This document shows, piece after piece, positions 56,901 through 64,000 of a stretch of DNA of 64,000 bases. Within the stretch, counting starts at the first letter, position 1. Every line of letters starts with the position of its first letter. The position numbers were made by a program, and so were the translations under genes. The DNA lies in contig JAGVSM010002435.1 in the NCBI GenBank assembly GCA_022494885.1, forward strand, positions 1 through 64,000. The letters are read 5' to 3'. The DNA comes from Micrasema longulum. Its lineage: Eukaryota; Arthropoda; Insecta; Trichoptera; Brachycentridae. The notes below the pieces were generated by a model, which made no database searches, was not told the DNA's origin, and saw only the letters and a list, made by a program, of their open reading frames with translations.

Positions 56901-59900
56901 TGCCTTTTACAAACATAAATAATATTAACATATTTGGCATAATATTTTTATTTTTTTTGAACATGAATTTCCTTAAACCCAAGATTTATAAAAAAAAAAT
57001 TATACAAGATTTATATTTAAAAATTTACCTAAAAATTATACAGCATATTCAGTTTAAATAATAAAACATTCTACAGTAGAACAACAAGAAAATCATAAGT
57101 ACTGTTTCACACAGCTAGGCAAAGTGAACAAAAAACTGTATACATATATATTATGAAATGCATGAATAAATAAATATAATTACCATTCACCATCTTTAAA
57201 AAAGTTCAAAAGATTTGTTCTATAGGAACAATACCCTACACTAAATATATCAGATACGTGGGAATAACTATTGCCGAGTTCATGAAGTCTATTTAATACG
57301 GCATTACAAGTATACACTGTCCGTGAATTGTTGCTACAAAACGGTGGCACCTGTCTAGTAATTCTTCCATGATTCCGGATATTTAAATATAGGCAGAATG
57401 GTTAGTGTTACACTGGTGTAAAGTGACTTAAACCAGTCTATGACAGGTCATAAGCTCTGTTAATGCCTAGACTTACATATTTCTTCTCAAAAATACCATC
57501 CATCTGTTTTGTAGGTAACTTCAAAATCCGCTTTTGTGAGTTACTCACTAAAATACATTTTTTTATTCTGCTCCGTGAATGCTACAAATAGACGAGTAAT
57601 GCATTCAAATCATCATAATACACCACAAGTTTAACCGAATTTGTGGATCAACTGAATCACTGAAATACTTTTTGTATCATGTTCTATACTGCTTTCTTTC
57701 AGTAAGTGTCGCAAAAAAGAAAGGGCCAAACCATTCAGAAGCAACTAGGATGTTGGAAGACCTCATGGTGTACCTTGAACAACAAGAGGGAACATCTCCT
57801 GCTAAACTGCTTCTCATTAAATGCCTTAGAGACCGAGCTGCAAAAAAGCATTTTTCTCATATGAAGCAAAAGAAAATATCACATTTTTTCACTTCCTCAA
57901 TTTAGTTTTGTGTTTTAAGAAATTTCGTATTTTTATTCATTCTACGCCGCCGGTTTAACAGAATTTTCGTTTAATGGAAGCCTCATCGGTCCCATTAAAT
58001 TAGGTTAAACGGGACTGTAGTGTATGATTTTTATGAATCACAACTTGCCTAGCATTACTTGTAGCATTCATAGAGGAGGATGTGAATAACTCGCAAATTT
58101 CGATATTGAAATAACATAGTTGAAGTAATTACCCCATGATATGTAAATCAACTGCATAATAATAATGTTTTATTTGTCCAGTTTTTTGCATCAGTATATA
58201 TAGTAATATTTCATTGCTCCCCGGACTAGCACCTAATTTGACTGATCAAACGATCAAGACACGCCGTATTGCATTACCAATTCATTGATGTTCATCTACT
58301 GCTTAAATTTGTAACCTTGTCTGAATTTCATTAAAATATTTATTTGCAAAGTTGCTGAAAAAATGCAGTTTAGCATTTTATTACCTGTAGTGAGACATAC
58401 TTATTTAGTTTATTACATGTAAATAACCTCTTAATTGCATTAGTTAAAGCAAAATATGTCATGTTTTGAAACAAAAAAAAAGGTATTCAAAAATGCCTTT
58501 TATTTTTTCGGTTGGTTGGAAGAACTTACCATTTGGCAATTTGCCTGCCAATGCATAAACATGAATTATAAAAGTTTTTTAAATATAATTTTATTTATCT
58601 TTTCCTTCTTTTCCCTCTGTGTGTCCCCTGGGCATTTATGAATAATAAATAGTCACAAAATTGTAAAACACATCCTAGCATGAAAATTCATTTTCTAGTA
58701 TCTCACAATGTTTTATCAAAAAGTTATCTCAAAAAGTATAATTAAAAAATACATAGAATAATGGTGTTGTTTTTTTTTTAAGGTGGACAGATATTGACAA
58801 TGTAATCAATCATAAACGCACATTTAGCATCGAGTGTCAGAATGCAAATGATAGTGCTTCGTTTGTGTTTGCATCTGCTGAGGAAGGGAAATATGTTTGG
58901 AGGATGTGTGTCCTTCAACACACGTTCTACATGAAGCATCAGCAGTCGGTGACCATCACTGGTAACCAGCCTGTACAGCATCAAACGCAGCCCAAATTTC
59001 AGGTTTGTTATTCACAAAATATACATATAATTTGACAAGGATGGAGAGCCTCTTTTAGTAGGGAATACAAAGGTATAGGTGTTTTCCACATAATTTTACG
59101 TAGAAATAAAGGAAAATGTCACAAAAATTTATGTGATTTAAAATGCTTGTATTTCTTTTCAAAAACGAAAAATTAAGATTTTGCTTCCGCTATCTTCATT
59201 TTTAATCTATTATCTTTAAATCATTTGAACAAATTTTAGTTCAATACTTAGTATTTATATGAGAATCAAGGCCTTAAAGTTTAGTCTAAATTTAAAATGG
59301 CATAATCTGCCGGTCGAAATGTAATTAAATTTTAGTTATATAATAGAAATACCTTTAAATTTTGTTTTATCTAATTTATGTTTTTTTATTATTGCGCGAT
59401 TTAAAAAAAACATTACTTTTAAAATGGCAAAATTGTATGATTTTCTTATTTTTCGTGTGTTTTACCGGACTACAGCTTTAAACTCTAGATTGCCTAGAAA
59501 TTTCTAGACTTTTTTTCCCCTCCCAAAAGTTTCTCCATCTTGTTTGAAATATCTTTTGATCCAATTTGTTGCATCAGTTTTGTAAAAGTAAGATTGAAAA
59601 TCTTTTAAATAATAAAGTTAGTTACTGCGTTATATAGAGCTGAAATACTTAATTCGAGGAATTAGTGTATGGCCGAAGTTGCGAGCATATTGCGGCGCGG
59701 CACGTGGCGCTCTGCCTCGCCTTCATGGTCACCGTGGACACTACACTTATTACCGTATGTCCGAGTTTTCCGCGCCGCAAAACGCTCGCCACTATGGCCA
59801 TGCAGTTAGGCTCAAATAAAAAAGTGATAGTAAGAAATTAATAAAATATATTTCAATTGGGTTAATTCTTGAATAAAATTAATACTTAAAGCACCAACTT

Positions 59901-62900
59901 TTGATTTTACGCAAACTAAATACGTATTTGAAGTAGATTTATTCTTAAGTATTTCTTTCTCCTCATGGGTGCCTCTTTTAATTAAAATCTGATTAACATA
60001 TTGGCAAACTGTCAATATTAAACTACATACATGTGTTTTCAGTGAATAAATTGTTATTAAAATTTTTGCAATCGTAGAAACATGTATGTTTCCTTTCATC
60101 AAATAGGAAACTGTGTCAATTACATATTCATTATATGAATTTTTTTCACTTTACGTTTCACAACTTTTACGTCTTCAACATTGTATTTGAGTATATTATA
60201 ATTATTCATACAGTGTCTTATTTTAGCAAATATAACAACGCTTCTATATTAAATTGATGTATGGCAATTATTAATTGCGATTTTATTTTGTATTTGTTGA
60301 AATAAGTAAAGGTATTGTGTAAATGTAACATGCTAACGCAACGGACAAAAATCAACGGAAAATCAAATAAACTTCTTTCACAAAAATCGGTCTTTTCTCC
60401 CAAAATATAATTCTTTTTTTTTATGAAATTTCGAATACACACCATCTAAAATCCGAATATGTCATTTTCTGCTTACCCATTAAATTGGCTGAAACTTTGG
60501 AAAACTGCAGTAGGGATGTGTCGGATTACGTTCGGCTGTACTCGGTGGAAGGGGGGGGGGGGATTAGCACAAAATTAGCATAATTGAATTGTCCATTAAA
60601 ATAATTAGTTATTGTATTTCCATTATCTAACATAAAAATAAAAACTGATGTGATTTGTTGACAATAGTTAGTGTTCTAAGATTTTTATATTTATATTTTT
60701 GTAATTCCTTAATAGTTAATAAGTTAATGTTCCTAGAACATATATTGATGAACTGTTACATAAAAGTCATATGTATAGCATAACAATGAACAAAAAATGC
60801 TTAAAATAAATTAATTTACTAATTGAATTTACGCTTTTTATTTCATTGTGTGTTTTATTCAACACTTATTTGAATGAACTCGTAAAGTTTAACAATAAAA
60901 ATGCCTAATTTTAGGTGTTTAGAAGTGACTTTTAACTTATTTAAATAAGCTTCAGTTTCGGTCGAAACTAGAACAGATGCCAAAATTCAGTTTTAACTGA
61001 AAATCTTGTTTGGGTCGGTCACTTATATACTCTAAACAAATAATCATCTTACGAACAAGCTCTCATAAGAGTTGCGCAAGGGTGTGTGTATAAATTAAAT
61101 GACGGTTTATCTTACTTTATTTATTTAGTTTATTTTGTGTGTGTAATTTGAAACATCTTGACATAAAATATGTACTTGGCACTAAATAATCTACTAGATC
61201 TACCTTTCCCACCTTTAAAGTGGAGCCCGTGTAAAGGATATTTCTGTTTCCGCCAATGACCACCAGTAAAAATACATTTCCCGCTTAAAAAGTATTCATT
61301 TAGTTTGAACATTAGTTGTGTATTTGAAATAACAATACTGTGAGAGCCAGTAGATTTACATGCAGTAGCGGTCACAGAAATTACATCAAGTATAAATTTT
61401 GCATAAAAGTTTTAATTTTACAAAAATTAAGTTCAGATAGTCCTGACATATTTTAAGAAGATAAAATAACATTGGATTTCCTTTCTCGTGGAATTTTTAT
61501 TTGAAATTGTTTTTTTTTTTAAATGGAATAATTGATTTTTTTTATTTTTAAAACAATTAGTTTGCATAATATTAATTTTCTGCATTCAATTAACATTATT
61601 ATAATATACCAAATTATATAATTTTCAATATGTTGTAGCTCCTCCTTTTGCCTTAAAGATGGCAGCAATTCAAGACAGCATTGATAAAATTTAATTTTCA
61701 AAGTCTCTTCATCCCACATATTTTCTCCAGCTCTTTTGCTATCTAGAGTTTTAATCTTTGTATTTTAGCCCAGAGTATTGCCCATAAATTTTCTATTGGG
61801 TTTGAATCGGGGCTATTTCCAGGCTGTCAGGACTGATCTTAACTTTATTTTTCAAGAAATGAAAACATTTGAGTAAAATTTACACTTGATGCAATTTCTA
61901 AAAAGCCTCAAACTGTTTGATGCTATTTCTGTGACCGCTACTGTATATACAGTTTAAATATGTAAATTGACTATCAAAAAGATTTAAACTTACATATTTT
62001 ATAGTTATATTTTTAATTTGGTGCCCACAGAACGATGGTTTAGCAGACAGCCGTGATGATCTGGATTGTGTTGCCCTTCCTAGTGTGGGGTCCGGAGGCC
62101 TGACGGGGCCAGGGTTGGGGTCCGGGGGCCTGGGGGGCTCCCAGAGAGGACTACCTGGCCCCCCGCTACTCGGTGCACAGCGAGCTCTATCCACCTCCTG
62201 CTTAGACCTCACCAACTCTAACCCGCATCTCCATTCACAGACTGATATCAACAAACTAAAGTATGATTTTATTTTCTTAGCCGTTTCACAGCCGGTTTTA
62301 AAAATCCTATTTGTATAATATTTCATTCTATAGGCCCGAGTTTCGGTCTCAGATCAAAGAGTTTTTTGTGATATATTTGATTAATATTTATGTTATGAGT
62401 TTTAATAAATTTTGTAAGTCGTAGAGTTTAATGTGGAATTTGACAAGAAAATAAACTAGAACTTAATTTATTCCTTTAAGAACAACACAATTAACAGATT
62501 TTATCAAATAAGTAAATAAAGTGAGATTCTCTGACTTGTAGACAAATAGAATCAACCAAAAATATAATTATCATATCGTCGGTCGGCGTCCATTATCACC
62601 AATCTACTAAATCAACCCTTTCCAGGAGACAGTAAAAACTGTTTTTAAAATCATATCCAACACATTATTTACTCCGATCCTTGGTACTGTTCTTCTTCAG
62701 AATGCTTGCCTACTATTGGTCCCACGCGTATTGTATGATTAGGTAAGATTAAGTAAGAGTTAAAAAATATTATTTTTTCCAAAATTGTAGATTGGCGGTA
62801 ATGCACGTTGACATAGTTAAATTAATTTTGCTATACTAATGCAAAATAGAGGATAAATAAATAAAAACTCTTACAGGGCATTATTACCATCGTACAGAGC

Positions 62901-64000
62901 TGCTCCGGATTATGCGACAGCGGTTCAACAGAAATATAATCAAAGGGTTCCTCCAATACATTTCCCCGGGCAGCAATCTCATACTCACGCCCATCCTAAT
63001 ATAATAAATCCGGCTAAACCTTATGTGTATGGATCACAGCCAGAGATACATCGCTCAATACACTATCCTGATGTAACCCGCCACACGGCTATCTCCAATG
63101 CACCAGTAATTTTGCCGGATGATTCTGTGGGATATCTCCAACACGATGCTCCTTATACTGCTCTCGGTCCTACCGCGCATGCGGACGCTCCTCGCCAATA
63201 CTTGAATGTTTACAAACCTCCACCACCGTATCCCTCAAACGGACTAGCTTCAAACTCCACACCGGACTTGGCTGTGGCGAGTCAGAGTATAGGGCTTGCC
63301 GGCTATCACAGGGGTTACATTGGCGCTCATGTAACGGGTTCCAGTCCTGACCTAGTATCCTCGCGCACTTTCCTAGGTGCGCAATACATGAATCATTTAC
63401 ACAGGGGAGATATGACAGGTTACCCGGGCCTGCGGACCGTTCTGCCTTCTGCTCATGGCACGTATGAGAACTTGGCTTCTGTAGGTGATGTCCCTAATGC
63501 GCATCGTTTCCTAGAAAATCCGCCCGGTGTACAATCACAGATTCAAAAGCTCCAAGATGAGCGAGGTAACATTATGTACTGCGTACCTGCAAATCAGGCT
63601 CCGTATCATAACCATATAGCTTTGCGGCAACCCCAGAAACTAAATCCAGTCACCGATTCCCAGGAACCTATTTACGAAAATGTTCCATTGCCCTGGCAAA
63701 ACGATAAAGCACAACCAGTCTCCCAAACTGCGATACCCCCCGCAAATGTAATAGAGACTAGTAATCCCCCGATAATATTTGGTGGCGAGCAGAGTCCCGG
63801 AGAAGAGATGAGCCTACCAGATGGTTTCCCCGCTGCCATTAATCCAAACGTCCAACTCGATAATATCAAATACTCTCCCGATAGTCTGTATGTGAATGCT
63901 CGAGAAATAAATTCTAACACTAATCTTAGTTACATATCTAATGATACCAAAGTGATCCTTAATAATAAGACTTCCTCTATAACTGATTTACAAGGCATTA
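53908..64000 (+). CDS. Pez: Pez, FERM-domain protein tyrosine phosphatase (PTPN14/21), 5' part
   Basis: Five exons join in phase: 53908-54540, 56366-56532, 58783-59002, 62031-62260 and 62877 to beyond 64000, about 791 residues so far. The start MPFKLILKKTRQYNVVSKSL matches the PTPN14/PTPN21 N terminus. The FERM domain covers about residues 20-310: STGQECLE-like TTGQECLENVCKRL, then EFFGLRYISRTQQPKWVDLE, TRYYYFLQLKNDLTEGRI, and FYRWTDIDNVINHKRTFSIE in the F3 lobe. The linker has a Gly/Pro-rich exon and PSYRAAPDYATAVQQK, KPPPPYPSNG with NSTPDLA, and GSSPDLVS, all conserved linker motifs of this family (PPxY for WW partners). The phosphatase domain must lie right of the window. Pez acts in the Hippo pathway and at junctions. 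Introns hold only repeats. Confidence 0.94.
54950..55330 (+). mobile_element. LINE C-terminal remnant in Pez intron 1
   Basis: Frames give KGSPRWFGHVEGMDDERMVK, then QIYMARVNGNVGHGRPRKT and, after frame changes, VEEVKNVCQDIRVWRSIL. It is close to the copy at 51600 but with several frame breaks. Confidence 0.75.
55470..55555 (+). repeat. tRNA-like SINE head
   Basis: GGTCGGGTTGTGGTCCCGTGG and a B-box-like GAGGTTTAAACCCC around 55520-55535. The anticodon-arm region is not tRNA-like. Pez intron 1. Confidence 0.4.
55965..56140 (+). repeat. SINE family B
   Basis: CGCGTTTGCCTTCCATGTAA, GGTCTCGGGTTCGATTCCTG (a good B box), AAATATTTATTTAAAAGGCT and TACCCTAGAATATTTCATG, as in the other B copies. Pez intron 1. 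Confidence 0.75.
56600..57500. mobile_element. Long-TIR foldback element split by another repeat
   Basis: The left part (56615-56875: CATCTCTGTTGTAATA, CCTAGGAGGGGATGAAATCC, GAATCTCACCCACGTGATTA) and right part (57395-57490: AATATAGGCAGAATGGTTAG, AAACCAGTCTATGACAGGTC, GTTAATGCCTAGACTTACAT) match one element (compare 7490-8062). A LINE 3'-end-like segment (about 56878-57390, starting AATAAACGGCAAATCTGCC) lies between them. Confidence 0.65.
57690..58018 (+). mobile_element. pogo/Tigger transposase C-terminal remnant
   Basis: The frame to TAG at 57905 reads GPNHSEATRMLEDLMVYLEQ, QEGTSPAKLLLIKCLRDRAA and KKHFSHMKQKKISHFF. The last part matches the 'LRDxAAxKR...QxKITDFF' ending of Tigger/jerky-like transposases. 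The 3' side ends GGTTAAACGGGACTG followed by TA (58004-58020), which fits a pogo-type TIR beginning CAGTCCCGTTTAACC. The 5' end was not found. Pez intron 2. Confidence 0.72.
58500..58640 (+). repeat. LINE 3'-end remnant, plus orientation
   Basis: GGTTGGTTGGAAGAACTTACC, ATTTGGCAATTTGCCTGCCA and AATAAATAG, the complement of the LINE end at 32875-32940. Between Pez exons 2 and 3. Confidence 0.5.
59669..59801. mobile_element. Small GC-rich inverted-repeat element
   Basis: The left ATGGCCGAAGTTGCGAGC...GCGGCGCGG (59669-59700) is the imperfect complement of CCGCGCCGCAAAACGCTCGC...ATGGCCAT (59770-59801). Strong GC contrast with its AT-rich surroundings. Class unknown; MITE-like. Pez intron 3. Confidence 0.65.
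61363..61943 (-). mobile_element. Tc1-like transposon remnant with TIRs
   Basis: The ends CAGTAGCGGTCACAGAAAT (61363 on) and, inverted, ATTTCTGTGACCGCTACTG (to 61943) are identical over 19 bases. TA follows on the right; the left is TG, probably a mutated TA. On the minus strand PIENLWAILWAKI-like text (about 61800-61750) and KFYQCCLELLPSLRQKEE correspond to the C terminus of Tc1-family transposases (third catalytic residue region 'NPIENLW'). The rest of the transposase is deleted. Confidence 0.75.

Larger units (their letters stand above)
59002..62030. other. Pez intron 3
   Basis: A 3-kb intron with the GC-rich element (59669), a run of 14 G (about 60551-60564), and a Tc1-like remnant (61363-61943). 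The open frames on the minus strand (59812-60102, 60218-60445, 61130-61375) show no recognisable domain or codon bias and I take them as non-coding. Confidence 0.5.

Noticed and set aside
57672..57905. Alternative Pez exon
   Set aside because: The reading matches the C terminus of a Tigger-type transposase and ends at a stop near its TIR; phase does not fit Pez.
61130..61375. 81-codon minus-strand frame next to the Tc1 remnant
   Set aside because: No domain, extends across the TIR boundary of the Tc1 element, and lacks splice support.
1..64000. Prokaryotic features: operons, CRISPR arrays, ribosome binding sites, phage
   Set aside because: Intron-containing genes and insect transposons show nuclear eukaryotic DNA; no regularly spaced repeat-spacer array was seen.

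Overview
The window is AT-rich eukaryotic nuclear DNA, almost certainly from an insect. Coding exons are short and bounded by GT/AG, introns carry many decayed transposons (Penelope-like, Tc1/mariner, pogo, non-LTR) and tRNA-headed SINEs, and there is a short TTAGG run. The order within insects cannot be fixed from the sequence alone; nothing here is prokaryotic.

Five genes can be read with matching splice phases. (1) Plus strand, 6505-15182: the 3' half of a proline-rich, RG/N-rich protein that resembles ovarian-tumour (Otu/OTUD4-like) proteins; its 5' end lies further left, and a cysteine-rich exon at 2580-2869 is phase-compatible with it. (2) Minus strand, 26204-22678: a complete four-exon regucalcin/SMP-30 gene (305 residues). 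(3) Minus strand, 41318-36064: a complete five-exon WDR6 orthologue (1130 residues). (4) Plus strand, 44702-50841: a complete seven-exon BCKDHA gene (432 residues), divergent from WDR6. (5) Plus strand, from 53908 past the right edge: the FERM half and part of the linker of Pez (PTPN14/21). A small two-exon membrane-protein candidate lies on the minus strand at 35325-30961 and has an apparent reading-frame break.

The genes are unrelated housekeeping or signalling functions: sugar-lactone/Ca handling, tRNA wobble methylation, branched-chain amino-acid breakdown, and Hippo/junction signalling. I see no sign that they work together as a cluster, and no operon-like or defence-like system.

The rest is mainly mobile-element debris. 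It includes two Penelope-like GIY-YIG fragments (one with 69-bp inverted terminal repeats), a family of hammerhead-ribozyme-like hairpins, a DD37D transposase pseudogene, a mariner remnant, two pogo remnants, a Tigger-type MITE carrying a SINE, a Tc1 remnant, a recurrent long-TIR foldback element, and at least six decayed LINE carboxy-terminal fragments. The strongest leads for follow-up are the hammerhead-like/Penelope family, the nested insertions that give relative ages, a TATA+Inr mini-exon inside an intron of the otu-like gene, and the frame break in the membrane-protein candidate.
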